A DNA stretch of 64,000 nucleotides from Rhodopseudomonas palustris JSC-3b (GTDB lineage: Bacteria > Pseudomonadota > Alphaproteobacteria > Rhizobiales > Xanthobacteraceae), in contig KI632513.1 of assembly GCA_000504425.1 (NCBI GenBank), forward strand, positions 2,506,119 to 2,570,118, written 5' to 3'. Below, piece after piece: positions 46,579 through 56,092 of this stretch. Position 1 is the stretch's first letter, and each line of letters opens with the position of its first letter. The translations under genes were made by a program, and so were the position numbers. Under the pieces are notes generated by a model that was given only the letters and a program-made list of their open reading frames with translations, was not told where the DNA came from and did not search any database.

Positions 46579-48933
46579 ATGGGCGTTGAAGGCATCGGCG
46601 CAAGCGTGGTGCGCAAGGAAGATCGCCGTTTCATCACCGGCAAGGGCCGCTACGTCGACGACATCAAGCTTCCCGGCATGGCGCATGCGTATTTCGTGCG
46701 CAGCCCGCACGCACACGCCCGGATTCGCAGCATCGACGTCAGCGCCGCCAAGGCAATGCCGGGCGTGGTCGATGTGCTCACCGGCCAGCAGATCGTCGAC
46801 GACAAGATCGGCAATCTGATCTGCGGCTGGGCGGTGCATTCCAAGGACGGCTCGGCGATGCGCATGGGCGCGTGGCCGGCGATGGCGCCGGAGATCGTGC
46901 GCTTTGTCGGCCAGGCGGTGGCGGTGGTGATCGCCGACAGCCGCAATCTCGCCCGCGATGCCGCCGAGGCGGTGGTGGTCGATTACGAAGAACTGACGGC
47001 GGTGCCGAATATCGAAGCGGCCTTGGCGGCCGACGCGCCGCAGCTGCACCCGGAAGCGCCGGGCAACATGGTCTATGACTGGACACTCGGCGACGAAGCC
47101 GCCGTCAACGACGCCTTCGCCAAGGCGGCCCATGTCGTGACCTTCGACCTCGTCAACAACCGGCTGGTGCCGAACGCGATGGAGCCGCGCGCCGCGCTCG
47201 CCGACTACAACGACGCCGAAGAACATTTCACGCTGCACACCACCTCGCAAAATCCGCATGTGGCGCGGCTGGTGCTGTCGGCGTTTTACAACATCGCCCC
47301 GGAACACAAGCTGCGCGTGATCGCGCCCGATGTCGGCGGCGGCTTTGGCTCGAAGATCTTCATCTATCCGGAGGAGATGGTGGCGCTGTGGGCCGCCAAG
47401 AAAGTGCGCCGCCCGGTGAAATGGACCGGCGATCGCTCCGAGGCGTTTCTCACCGACGCCCATGGCCGCGACCACGTGTCCCATGCCGAGATGGCGTTTG
47501 ATCAGGACCACAAGATCCTCGGGCTGCGGGTGAAGACCCACGCCAATTTCGGCGCCTATATGTCGCTGTTCTCGTCCTCGGTGCCGACTTATCTGTACGC
47601 CACGCTGCTGTCGGGCCAGTACAACATCCCGGCGATCCATGCCGAGGTGATCGGGGTCTATACCAATACCACGCCGGTCGATGCCTATCGCGGCGCCGGG
47701 CGGCCGGAAGCCTGCTATCTGCTGGAACGGCTGATGGAGACCGCGGCGCGGCAATTCAATGTCGATCCCGCCGAACTGCGCCGCAAGAACTTCATCACGC
47801 AATTTCCGCATCAGACCCCGGTGATCATGACCTATGACACCGGCGATTTCGTCGCTTCGCTCGATGCCGCGCTCAAGGCGATCGACTATGCCGGCTTCCC
47901 CGCCCGCCGCGAGGCCTCGCAGCGCGCCGGCAAGCGGCGCGGCATCGGCTTTTCTTGCTACATCGAGGCTTGCGGCATCGCGCCGTCCAAGGCGGTCGGC
48001 AGCCTCGGCGCCGGCGTCGGGCTGTGGGAGTCGGCAGAAGTCCGGGTCAATCCGGTCGGCACCATCGAAATTTTGACCGGCAGCCATAGCCACGGCCAGA
48101 GCCACGAAACCACTTTTGCGCAGCTCGTCGCCGACCGGCTCGGCATCTCGATCAGCCAAGTGTCGATCATCCATGGCGACACCGACAAGGTGCAGTTCGG
48201 CATGGGCACCTATGGCTCGCGCTCGGCCGCGGTCGGCATGTCGGCGATCTTCAAGGCGATGGAGAAGGTGGAGGCCAAGGCCAAGAAAATCGCCGCGCAT
48301 CAGCTCGAAGCCAGCGAGAACGACATCGTCATCGAGAATGGCGAGTTCAAAGTGACCGGCACCGACAAGGCGATCGCGCTGCCGATGGTGGCGCTCGCCG
48401 CCTATACCGCGCACAATCTGCCGGACGGCATGGAGCCCGGGCTGAAGGAAAGCGCGTTCTACGACCCCGCCAACTTCACCTTCCCGGCTGGCAGCTACAT
48501 CTGCGAACTCGAAGTCGATCCCAGCACCGGCCAGACCCGGATCGAGCGCTTTGTCGCGGTCGATGATTTCGGCCGGCTGATCAATCCGATGGTGGTCGAG
48601 GGCCAGGTCCATGGCGGGCTGGCACAGGGCATCGGCCAGGCGCTGCTGGAACGCGCGGTCTATGACGACACCGGCCAGCTGATCACCGCATCGTTCATGG
48701 ACTACGCCATGCCGCGCGCCGATGATCTGCCCTCGTTCGAGCTGTCGCACACCACGACGCTGTGCCCGAGCAATCCGCTTGGCGTCAAAGGCTGCGGCGA
48801 AGCTGGCGCGATCGGCGCCTCCGCGGCGGTGATCAACGCCATCACCGACGCGATCGGCCACAACCGGCTGGAGATGCCAGCGACCCCGGACCGGGTCTGG
48901 CACGCGATGCAACTGAAGCAGGCCGCCGAATGA
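46579..48933 (+). CDS. coxL: CO-dehydrogenase-like large subunit, form II
   Basis: A 784-aa molybdopterin subunit. The active-site motif reads AYRGAGR (residues 369-375). That is the form II signature, as opposed to the AYxCSFR of proven aerobic CO dehydrogenase (form I), so the Cys that bridges Mo and Cu is absent. Other family motifs: DVGGGFGSKIFIYPEE, GSHSHGQSHETTFAQLVAD, and VKGCGEAGAIG with the catalytic glutamate. Xanthine, aldehyde or CO oxidation are all possible. It overlaps neither neighbour, but sits between coxS (120 nt) and coxM (175 nt). Confidence 0.93.
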   Translation: MGVEGIGASVVRKEDRRFITGKGRYVDDIKLPGMAHAYFVRSPHAHARIRSIDVSAAKAMPGVVDVLTGQQIVDDKIGNLICGWAVHSKDGSAMRMGAWPAMAPEIVRFVGQAVAVVIADSRNLARDAAEAVVVDYEELTAVPNIEAALAADAPQLHPEAPGNMVYDWTLGDEAAVNDAFAKAAHVVTFDLVNNRLVPNAMEPRAALADYNDAEEHFTLHTTSQNPHVARLVLSAFYNIAPEHKLRVIAPDVGGGFGSKIFIYPEEMVALWAAKKVRRPVKWTGDRSEAFLTDAHGRDHVSHAEMAFDQDHKILGLRVKTHANFGAYMSLFSSSVPTYLYATLLSGQYNIPAIHAEVIGVYTNTTPVDAYRGAGRPEACYLLERLMETAARQFNVDPAELRRKNFITQFPHQTPVIMTYDTGDFVASLDAALKAIDYAGFPARREASQRAGKRRGIGFSCYIEACGIAPSKAVGSLGAGVGLWESAEVRVNPVGTIEILTGSHSHGQSHETTFAQLVADRLGISISQVSIIHGDTDKVQFGMGTYGSRSAAVGMSAIFKAMEKVEAKAKKIAAHQLEASENDIVIENGEFKVTGTDKAIALPMVALAAYTAHNLPDGMEPGLKESAFYDPANFTFPAGSYICELEVDPSTGQTRIERFVAVDDFGRLINPMVVEGQVHGGLAQGIGQALLERAVYDDTGQLITASFMDYAMPRADDLPSFELSHTTTLCPSNPLGVKGCGEAGAIGASAAVINAITDAIGHNRLEMPATPDRVWHAMQLKQAAE

Positions 48934-49107
48934 GGCACATCATGACCGGCGCAGCAGCAAAGCCCGCTCAAGCCAAACCCGCAGCAGCGCAACCGCGCCA
49001 AGGCGGCGCCGAGCCGCTGCGTGTCGCCGAAGCGAATTGTACGCGCCATGACATGACCATTTGATCGGACCCACGACACAATCAATTTGTCCCTGAGGGA
49101 GAGTGCG

Positions 49108-49908
49108 ATGTATCCGACCAACTATCACCGCCCGGCCACAGTTGAAGAGGCGGTGGCGTTGTTCGCCAAGGCCAGCGACGCCAAATATCTCGCCGGCGGC
49201 CACACTTTGATTCCGGTGATGAAGCAACGCCTCAATGCTCCGAGCGATGTCATCGATATCGCCCGCATTCCGTCGCTGATCGGTATCGAAGCCAGCGCCG
49301 ACACGCTGACCATCAAGGCCGCCACCGCCTATTACGACATTCTGAGCAGCGCCGATGTCAGCCGCACCATTCCGGCGATCACCCAGCTGGTATCGGTACT
49401 CGGCGATCCGGCGGTGCGCTATCGCGGCACGATCGGCGGCTCGATTGCCACCAATGATCCCAACGCCGATTTTCCCGCGGCGGTGCTGGCACTCAATGCC
49501 ACCGTGCATACCAATCAGCGTGCGATCCCGGCCGATCAGTTCTTCACCGGGCTGTTCTCCACCGCCTTGCAGGATGATGAGATCATCACAGCGATCGCGT
49601 TCCCGATCCCGGCCAAGGCCGGCTATGCCAAGATGCGTAACCCGGCGTCGCGCTTCGCGCTGACCGGCGTGTTCGTCGCCAAGCACAAATCCGGGGAGAT
49701 CCGCGCCGCCGCCACCGGCGCGTCGCAGAACGGCGTGATGCGGGTCGAGGTGATCGAACAGGCCTTGGCGCGCGACTGGTCGGCCGCGGCGCTGGAAAAC
49801 ATCGCCGTGTCCGAGGAAGGGCTGATGGCCGACATCCATGGCAGTTCGGATTATCGCGCCAATCTGATCAAGGTGATGGCGCAGCGCGCCGTGGTCGCGG
49901 CCGGCTGA
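49108..49908 (+). CDS. coxM: CO-dehydrogenase-like medium subunit (FAD)
   Basis: A 266-aa flavin subunit. The ATG at 49108 follows GAGGGAGAGTGCG; a start 21 nt upstream is possible. The FAD motifs are AKYLAGGHTLIPVMKQRL and RYRGTIGGSIATNDPNADFP, and the C-terminal CO-DH FAD domain is complete. It accepts electrons from the iron-sulfur subunit and feeds the respiratory chain. It is the last gene of the coxSLM operon, with a repeat array and terminator hairpin downstream. Confidence 0.94.
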   Translation: MYPTNYHRPATVEEAVALFAKASDAKYLAGGHTLIPVMKQRLNAPSDVIDIARIPSLIGIEASADTLTIKAATAYYDILSSADVSRTIPAITQLVSVLGDPAVRYRGTIGGSIATNDPNADFPAAVLALNATVHTNQRAIPADQFFTGLFSTALQDDEIITAIAFPIPAKAGYAKMRNPASRFALTGVFVAKHKSGEIRAAATGASQNGVMRVEVIEQALARDWSAAALENIAVSEEGLMADIHGSSDYRANLIKVMAQRAVVAAG

Positions 49909-49958
49909 GGGCCGTGACCTGATCAAGGGCCAGAATCAAGGATCGGGCACCAGATCAA

Positions 49959-50008
49959 AGATCTATGACCTAAAGATCTCTAACCCAGAGATCTCTAACC
50001 CAGAGATC
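49959..50008. repeat. 15-bp tandem repeat after coxM
   Basis: The unit AGATCTCTAACCCAG occurs twice exactly (49974-49988, 49989-50003), with a diverged copy before (49959-49973) and a partial one after. It lies between the coxM stop and a terminator hairpin. The repeat count may vary between strains. Confidence 0.75.
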
Positions 50009-50033
50009 ACTGGCTCAAGATCGCTGACAAAGC

Positions 50034-50065
50034 ACAAGCGGAGCAGGCCACAGCGCTCCGCTTGT
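50034..50065 (+). terminator. Intrinsic terminator-like hairpin after coxM
   Basis: ACAAGCGGAGC pairs with GCTCCGCTTGT, an 11-bp perfect stem with a 10-nt loop, followed by TTGG. It can end the cox operon and, on the other strand, the convergent gene at 50119. Confidence 0.75.
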
Positions 50066-50118
50066 TTGGTTTCGCTTCGCTAACTCAATCCGGCTTGGCT
50101 TAATCGGTCTGGTGCTGA

Positions 50119-51213
50119 TTACTCGGTCGGGCTGCGCGTCGGCCGGCTGATGATGACGCCATACCAGCCCAGCCCCTTATAGGTCTCGTAGCCTGGGGTG
50201 GCGTGAAATGCCACCTGGCTGCCGGACGTGTCGGTGTAGTAGCCGGAGCGCCGTCCTTGCAGATCCAGCACCACGCGCTCGGTGAGCAGTCCGGCATCAT
50301 CGGATGCTGCGATCACCCGGAAATGGGAATCGACCAGCAGCACCCGGGCATCCTCGCTGCCGACCCGGACGCCGCGCACGATGGCGCGCGCCTGCCGCTC
50401 CCAATCGAAATGGATCGCCAACACGCCGATCGGCTTGCCATGGCTGCGGCCTTCGGTGCGGATGCTGGCGCAATAGGTCCCGACCTGGGCATTGTTGAGC
50501 AGCGGCTGCCGATCGACATCGCCGGCCACATAATCATCGCCGGTGCGCAGCTTGCCGGCCTCGATAAACCAGCTTGCCTTGGCGACATTCTGCCCGACCA
50601 CCGGATATTGCCGTGGCCGGGCGCTGGCGACGATGTTGCCATTGAGATCGCACAGCCACAGATCGAGATACACCGTATAGGCGTTCAGGATCACCGAGAG
50701 CCGCTCCGAGGCGAAGCTGGCGCGCGACGCGCTCGGCTCGGCGGCGCATTGCACCACCGCCCAATCAGTCGCCCACCAGCGCACATCGCAGGTGCGCTCA
50801 TAGAGATTGCGGTCGATCAGTTCGATGGCATTGAGCGCCAGATCGACCATGCGTTCGCCCTTGGCACGTTCGGTCATCTGTTGCAGCGAACACATCAGGG
50901 TTTTGGTGCGGCGCGTCAGCTGGGTTTCCAGATCGCGGGCGATTGCTTCGACCTGCTGGCCGACATTGCGCACTTCCTGCGCCACCACCGCAAAGCCGGC
51001 GCCCTCCTTGCCGGCGCGGGCGCTTTCGATCAAGGCGTTGAGCGCCAGCATTTTCATCTGATTGGTGATCTGCTGGATGCCTTGCGTCTTTTCGCAGGCG
51101 ATCTGGTTGACCTCGGCGGTCAGCCGTGCTGCCAACGCAGAGACATCGGTCTCGTCACACACCACCTCCTGAGGGACAGCAGACGTCATGTGCGCTGCGG
51201 CTGGCAGGGACAT
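50119..51213 (-). CDS. Soluble chemoreceptor-like protein with N-terminal signalling hairpin
   Basis: A 364-aa protein without transmembrane segments. An MCP signalling tip sits in the N-terminal half (NQMKMLALNALIESARAGKE, GAGFAVVAQEVRNVGQQVEA), near residues 51-90. A dCache/GAF-like sensor domain follows (LDLWLCDLNGNIVASARPRQ, NAQVGTYCASIRTEGRSHG, GVLAIHFDWERQARAIVRG). Ordinary receptors have the sensor first. The N-terminal hairpin is shorter than a full MCP domain, so coupling to CheA is unsure. It is alone on the minus strand, upstream of a 610-bp gap. Confidence 0.75.
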   Translation of the reverse strand: MSLPAAAHMTSAVPQEVVCDETDVSALAARLTAEVNQIACEKTQGIQQITNQMKMLALNALIESARAGKEGAGFAVVAQEVRNVGQQVEAIARDLETQLTRRTKTLMCSLQQMTERAKGERMVDLALNAIELIDRNLYERTCDVRWWATDWAVVQCAAEPSASRASFASERLSVILNAYTVYLDLWLCDLNGNIVASARPRQYPVVGQNVAKASWFIEAGKLRTGDDYVAGDVDRQPLLNNAQVGTYCASIRTEGRSHGKPIGVLAIHFDWERQARAIVRGVRVGSEDARVLLVDSHFRVIAASDDAGLLTERVVLDLQGRRSGYYTDTSGSQVAFHATPGYETYKGLGWYGVIISRPTRSPTE

Positions 51214-51823
51214 CAGGTTGGCTTTCGCGATGCAGGGTGAGTACTACGCAGTTTTACCAGGATGCTACTGATAGGCTGATGGACGGCCTACTAACTGCAA
51301 CTCAACGTTACAACATTTCACTACCTAACAACTATCCCGATCATATTGGTCGCACTGATCATCCACTGCCAAATTGCTGATCACGATGCCCAGCGCTTGA
51401 TCAGGCTCAGCAGCCCAGCGACCGCGCGGCCGTTTCGAAACCGCGCTTTGCAGCGGCGCGGGCTCTGGACCGACGACCGACCGGGCGTTTGGGTGGCACG
51501 TAATTACCAACCTAATCGCGGCACGGCGCGACGCCGCCTGTTTGTTCAGCATTTGGCATGGCGGCCAACGGGGGCGCGACCTGTGGTCGCACCGGCGGGG
51601 CTGATCGCGCCGCCCGGCACGCGGCGGCGAGGCGCCCTCGCCTCGTCTGGCACGTCGCCGGGTTCCAAGGCGATGCCCGGCCGGCAACGGCAACCTTGTC
51701 AGCTCAATTTGGAGCGAGATGCCGACACCGGCCTTGCGCGTGGTAGCGCATCGCGCCATGCCATCTTACAACGACTGCTTCGATATTGTCCGGAATCCCA
51801 TTTGCCGATTGCAGATAGACCCC
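51214..51823. other. Gene-free stretch
   Basis: About 610 bp between the receptor-like gene (minus) and the next plus-strand gene. It probably carries promoters for both. The ORFs seen are arginine/proline-rich with no ribosome site. No clear terminator, repeat or RNA gene is seen. Confidence 0.45.
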
Positions 51824-52249
51824 ATGGCCCAAACCAACGCAACCATCGCCAAAAAGGCCCGCTCCCGCGCCGAGGCCGATTTCGCCACCTGGCTGATGAT
51901 GGCGAAGCTCGGCAGTTTTGACGACCTGCCCCCCAACGCCCAAGATTTCCTGAATCGCTACCGTGCCCGCTTTGGCGAGATGAGCGAAGCCAAGTCCAAG
52001 ACCGTCGCGGTCAATGAGATCTACCTGACCTATTATAAGGAGATGGGCGGCACCGGCCCCGCTCCCGAGCCGGAACCACGGCCGATGGCCGCCGGCGGCG
52101 ACAATGTCGTCAAGTTCGAAAAGCCGCGCCCGACCAGCAAGCCCGCCGCCGCGCCGGCGACCGGCCGGGCGAAACGGCCGATGCCGGTGCTGCTGATCTT
52201 CGCGGCCATGGTCGCGGTGATCGTCGGCATCAAGTTCCTGGTCAAATAA
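51824..52249 (+). CDS. Small membrane-anchored protein
   Basis: A 141-aa protein of unknown function. The chosen start, MAQTNATIAKK, opens an acidic/polar soluble part (ADFATWLMMAKLGSFDDLPP, MSEAKSKTVAVNEIYLTYYK). A Pro/Ala-rich linker and one C-terminal transmembrane helix follow (PVLLIFAAMVAVIVGIKFLV). No named family is recognised. It is followed 75 nt later by a second membrane gene. Confidence 0.65.
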   Translation: MAQTNATIAKKARSRAEADFATWLMMAKLGSFDDLPPNAQDFLNRYRARFGEMSEAKSKTVAVNEIYLTYYKEMGGTGPAPEPEPRPMAAGGDNVVKFEKPRPTSKPAAAPATGRAKRPMPVLLIFAAMVAVIVGIKFLVK

Positions 52250-52324
52250 TCGCACCGAACAGCGGAACCAAAAAGGTGACATCGGGCTTGGTGCAGACCG
52301 GAACCCAGCCAGGCGATCTGCGCC

Positions 52325-53134
52325 ATGATCGATGTTTCCTTTAATGACACCACCGCTGCCACGCCGGGATTGCGCGCCCTGGTGCGCCGGCTATTCCGCC
52401 AGGAGTGGCCCTATCTGCTGATGCTGCTGCTGGTGTTGCTCGGGGTCGGCTATACCGGCTTCGCTGAAGCGCCGATCCGCGGCTATTGGGTGTTGCTCAC
52501 GCCGGTGAGTGCCGCGATCTGCATCGCTACGGTCTGGCCGGAACTGACCGAGCGCCATGAACGCTGGCGTGCGATCCGCACGCAGGCGCTGCATTGGGGC
52601 GCGGTGCTGATCGCAATGGAACTGGTTTTTCTGACCGAAGCCACCCGGATGATGACCGCTGAGGCCAGCGCGCTATCGGTGCTCACTCTGCTGGCGCTCG
52701 GCACGTTCATCGCCGGCATTCATCTGCCGTCCTGGCGCATCGCCCTGGTCGGGCTGTTGTTGGCGATCGCGGTGCCCTGCATCGTGCTGCTGGAACGTTG
52801 GGCGATGTTCGTGCTGCTGCTCGGCGCCGTGGCAGCCGCGGTGATCGTGCCGGTGTGGTGGACCTATTTCCGGAAGCCGCCGCTGGACGAAGCGGAACCG
52901 CTGTCACCTGCGCCGCCACAAGCCGCGCCCAGCGTCGTGCCGACAGTCGGTCCAAATATCGAGCCAAATATCGAGCCAAGCGTCCAGCCAAGCATCGTAC
53001 CCAACGCCGGACCGGGCGTGACGGGCGCGTCAGGCGTCGCTGCACCGCCGCAAAATCCGCGCGCGGGTCATAGCCCTGACGACAGCGCTGATCACGAGGC
53101 CGATCACAACGCCGCGCGCAGCGCACAGCGGTGA
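52325..53134 (+). CDS. Multi-helix membrane protein with repetitive tail
   Basis: A 269-aa protein with about five hydrophobic helices (WPYLLMLLLVLLGVGYTG; GYWVLLTPVSAAICIATV; ALHWGAVLIAMELVFL; SVLTLLALGTFIAGI; ALVGLLLAIAVPCIVLL, and AMFVLLLGAVAAAVIVPVWW). A Pro-rich tail follows with NIEPNIEPSVQPSIVPN-like units, His/Asp-rich at the very end (DDSADHEADHN). Unknown function. It shares the plus strand with the small membrane gene at 51824 and the synthetase at 53215. Confidence 0.65.
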   Translation: MIDVSFNDTTAATPGLRALVRRLFRQEWPYLLMLLLVLLGVGYTGFAEAPIRGYWVLLTPVSAAICIATVWPELTERHERWRAIRTQALHWGAVLIAMELVFLTEATRMMTAEASALSVLTLLALGTFIAGIHLPSWRIALVGLLLAIAVPCIVLLERWAMFVLLLGAVAAAVIVPVWWTYFRKPPLDEAEPLSPAPPQAAPSVVPTVGPNIEPNIEPSVQPSIVPNAGPGVTGASGVAAPPQNPRAGHSPDDSADHEADHNAARSAQR

Positions 53135-53214
53135 TGCGGCCACGAGTGGCATGGTAAGAGCTACAACCCTTGTGTCACACTGCGGCGGAGGAAACCACCA
53201 AGGCCGCCGCGACC

Positions 53215-54825
53215 ATGCTCACCGCCACTCCCGACTATGATCGGCTGTATCACGACTTCCGCTGGAACATCCCGGCCGAGTTCAATATCGCCATTGCGGC
53301 CTGTGATCGCTACGCCGACGGCAGCGGCCGGCCGGCGCTGATCTATTGCGACGAGGATGGCGGCGTCACCCGGCTGTCGTTCGATCAGATCGCGGCGGCA
53401 TCGCGGCGCTTCGCCAATGTGCTGTGCGCGGCCGGGCTGCAGCGCGGCGACCGGGTCGCGGTGTTTTTGTCGCAATCGATCGAATTGCCGATCGTGCATC
53501 TCGCCGCGTTCCGCGCCGGGTTGGTGTCGGTGCCGCTGTTCATGCTGTTCGGCGAAGACGCGCTGGAATTCCGGCTGCGCGATTCCGGCGCCAAAGCGGT
53601 GGTCACCGACCCGGCCGGCGCCGCCAAGCTGCTCAAAATCCGCGACCGGCTGCCGGCGCTAACTCATATCTATGTCACCAGCACGCACGCGCCGGCCGGC
53701 ACCTGGGCATTCTGGCCGGCGCTGCAACGCGCCACCGAGCAATTCGCCACCGTCGCCACCGCCGCCGACGATCCGGCGATCATCATTTACACCTCGGGCA
53801 CCACCGGCAATCCCAAGGGCGCGCTGCATGCGCACCGCGTATTGCTCGGCCATCTGCCCAATGTCGAGATGGTGCACGACTTCTTCCCCAAACCCGGCGA
53901 CGTCTATTGGACGCCGGCCGACTGGGCCTGGATCGGCGGGCTGTTCGATGCACTGTTCCCGGCCTGGTATCACGGCGTTCCGGTGGTCGGCTATCGCGCC
54001 CGGAAATTCGACGCGGAAGGCGCGATCCGGCTGATGGCCGAGCACGGCGTCACTTGCGTGTTCCTGCCACCGACCGCGCTCAAGCTGATGCGTCAGTCCG
54101 GCGTGCGCGCCAATGGCGTGAAGCTGCGCAGCATCCTGACCGGCGGCGAATCGCTGGGTGCCGAGCTGCTGGACTGGGTGCGCGCCACTTTTGGCATCGA
54201 CGCCCATGAGGTCTATGGCCAGACCGAGTGCAATCTGGTGATCGGCAACAATGCCAAACTGTTTCCGATCAGGCCGGGCTCGATGGGCCGGCCGACGCCG
54301 GGGTTCGACGTGCGCATTGTCAGCCGCAATGGCACCGAGCTGCCGCGCGGCCAGCGCGGCATCATTGCCGTGCGCCAGCCCAATCCCTGCACCATGCTCG
54401 GCTATTGGAACAATCCGCGCGCCACCATCGCCAAATTCGCTGGTGAGTTTCTGCTGACCGGCGATCTCGGCATCCAGGATGATGACGGCTACTTCTGGTA
54501 TGTCAGCCGCGAGGATGATGTCATCACCTCGGCGGGCTATCGGATCGGCCCCTCGGAAATCGAGCACACGCTGCTCAAACACCCGGCGGTGGCGTTCGCC
54601 GCGGTGGTCGGCATTCCCGACCCGATCCGCACCGAGGCGATCAAGGCATGGCTGGTGCTACGCCCTGGCTTCAAGGGCGATGACAAGCTGGCGCGCAGCA
54701 TCCAGGAATTCGTCAAGGTGCAGCTCGCCGCGCATGAATATCCGCGCCATATCGCCTTTGTCGACGCGCTGCCGATGACCGCCACCGGCAAGGTGCTGCG
54801 CCGCGATCTGCGTGCACGGGGGTAG
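53215..54825 (+). CDS. Acyl/acetyl-CoA synthetase-like AMP-forming ligase
   Basis: A 536-aa enzyme of the AMP-binding superfamily. The start MLTATPDYDRLYHDF gives a normal N terminus, with a TTG 45 nt upstream as an alternative. The P-loop is YTSGTTGNPKGALHAHR. Other motifs are GYWNNPRATIAKFAGE, TGDLGIQDDDGYFWYVSRED and the catalytic lysine in TATGKVLRRDLR. The substrate is an unknown acid. It activates acids to acyl-CoA in the cytosol. Length is normal for short/medium-chain synthetases. Confidence 0.9.
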   Translation: MLTATPDYDRLYHDFRWNIPAEFNIAIAACDRYADGSGRPALIYCDEDGGVTRLSFDQIAAASRRFANVLCAAGLQRGDRVAVFLSQSIELPIVHLAAFRAGLVSVPLFMLFGEDALEFRLRDSGAKAVVTDPAGAAKLLKIRDRLPALTHIYVTSTHAPAGTWAFWPALQRATEQFATVATAADDPAIIIYTSGTTGNPKGALHAHRVLLGHLPNVEMVHDFFPKPGDVYWTPADWAWIGGLFDALFPAWYHGVPVVGYRARKFDAEGAIRLMAEHGVTCVFLPPTALKLMRQSGVRANGVKLRSILTGGESLGAELLDWVRATFGIDAHEVYGQTECNLVIGNNAKLFPIRPGSMGRPTPGFDVRIVSRNGTELPRGQRGIIAVRQPNPCTMLGYWNNPRATIAKFAGEFLLTGDLGIQDDDGYFWYVSREDDVITSAGYRIGPSEIEHTLLKHPAVAFAAVVGIPDPIRTEAIKAWLVLRPGFKGDDKLARSIQEFVKVQLAAHEYPRHIAFVDALPMTATGKVLRRDLRARG

Positions 54826-54850
54826 CCTGGTTCTCCCCACGCACTGACGG

Positions 54851-55043
54851 CCCTTCTCCCCTCCCCCACCAGCGTAGCGCAGTGGCGGGGAGGGGTCGGG
54901 GGTGGGGGCTTTTGCGCATCAGCCATGTTCGCGCCGATGTCGATCATCATTGATCGCTGATTTGCCACTTCGCCCTGGTTGCCCCCCACCCGGCCTCCGC
55001 TTCGCTCGGCCACCCTCCCCACCGCTACGCGGGGGGAGGGAAA
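54851..55043. repeat. Palindromic intergenic elements
   Basis: Two related GC-rich palindromes, with CCCCTCCCC pairing GGGGAGGGG (54858-54866 with 54887-54895) and a second in opposite orientation (CCCTCCCC...GGGGGGAGGG near 55010-55040). Both carry a GTAGCG core. They lie between convergent-free plus genes and look like bacterial REP-type elements. They may act as transcript ends. Confidence 0.6.
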
Positions 55044-55218
55044 ATCGCGGCGCCAGCTGCTGTGAGCATGAACATCAGTTCCCGATGATGCAGCTCTGCT
55101 GACGCACGCGGCGCAGCAACACGCAGTTGCGATCAGCCTCGTCCTTGATCGTCATAAACCTGCGCGATCTGTTTGCGACTAACTAACAGCAACGAATAGC
55201 GCGCAAGGGAGGACGCCG

Positions 55219-56085
55219 ATGAATTCAATCTCCGGCAAGGATGATCCCGTCGTGCAGCGGATCACGATCAGCGATGTCGCTGAAGCGCTCGGCAAGGGAC
55301 TGCGTGATTTCCAGGCGGCGCCGCTTTATGGCCTTGCGTTCGGAGCTGTCTATACGATCGGCGGCATTGCGATCACGCTCAGCCTCACCAAGTTCGGCCT
55401 GGTGTATCTTGCTTATCCGCTCGCCGCCGGCTTTGCGCTGCTCGGGCCGTTTGTGGCCATCGGGCTCTATGAGATCAGCCGCCGCCGCGAAGCCGGCCTG
55501 CCGCTGTCGCCGCGCGCCGTGTTCGGCGTGGTCACCTCGCGCAGCGAGATCGGCTGGATGGCGTTTGTGACGCTGTTCGTGTTCATCATCTGGATGTATC
55601 AGGTCCGCTTGCTGATCGCGCTGTTTCTGGGCCTGAACACCTCGTTCGCCAGCATCCAGGATTTCCTCACCGTGGTGCTGTCCACCAATGAGGGCCTGGT
55701 GTTTCTGCTGGTCGGCAATTGCGTCGGCGCGGCACTGGCTCTGGTGCTGTTCTCGCTGACTGTGGTGTCGTTTCCGCTGCTACTAGAACGCGACGTCGAT
55801 TTCGTCACGGCGATGGTGACCAGCATACGCGCTGTGGTGACCAACCCGCTGCCGATGATCGGCTGGGCCGCCACCATCGTGCTGCTGCTGGCAATCTCGA
55901 CGCTGCCTTATTTCCTCGGGCTATTGGTGAAGCTGCCGATACTCGGCCATGCCACCTGGCATCTCTATCGCCGCCTCGTGGCGCCGGTCGCAGCCGAGCA
56001 GCCGGTCAGCGCGACCGAGACTCCCTTACCATCGGCGACGGTGCTGCCGATGCCGCGGGCCGCACCGCGCGACGGCGCGAGCTAA
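55219..56085 (+). CDS. DUF2189-like inner-membrane protein
   Basis: A 288-aa protein. The N-terminal signature VVQRITISDVAEALGKGLRD is followed by about six transmembrane helices (LAFGAVYTIGGIAITLSL; AYPLAAGFALLGPFVAI; WMAFVTLFVFIIWMY; and later pairs). This pattern fits DUF2189. The function is not known. The ATG at 55219 follows GGAGGACGCC. It is 8 nt from the stop of the convergent gene at 56093. Confidence 0.8.
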   Translation: MNSISGKDDPVVQRITISDVAEALGKGLRDFQAAPLYGLAFGAVYTIGGIAITLSLTKFGLVYLAYPLAAGFALLGPFVAIGLYEISRRREAGLPLSPRAVFGVVTSRSEIGWMAFVTLFVFIIWMYQVRLLIALFLGLNTSFASIQDFLTVVLSTNEGLVFLLVGNCVGAALALVLFSLTVVSFPLLLERDVDFVTAMVTSIRAVVTNPLPMIGWAATIVLLLAISTLPYFLGLLVKLPILGHATWHLYRRLVAPVAAEQPVSATETPLPSATVLPMPRAAPRDGAS

Positions 56086-56092
56086 CGGAGCG

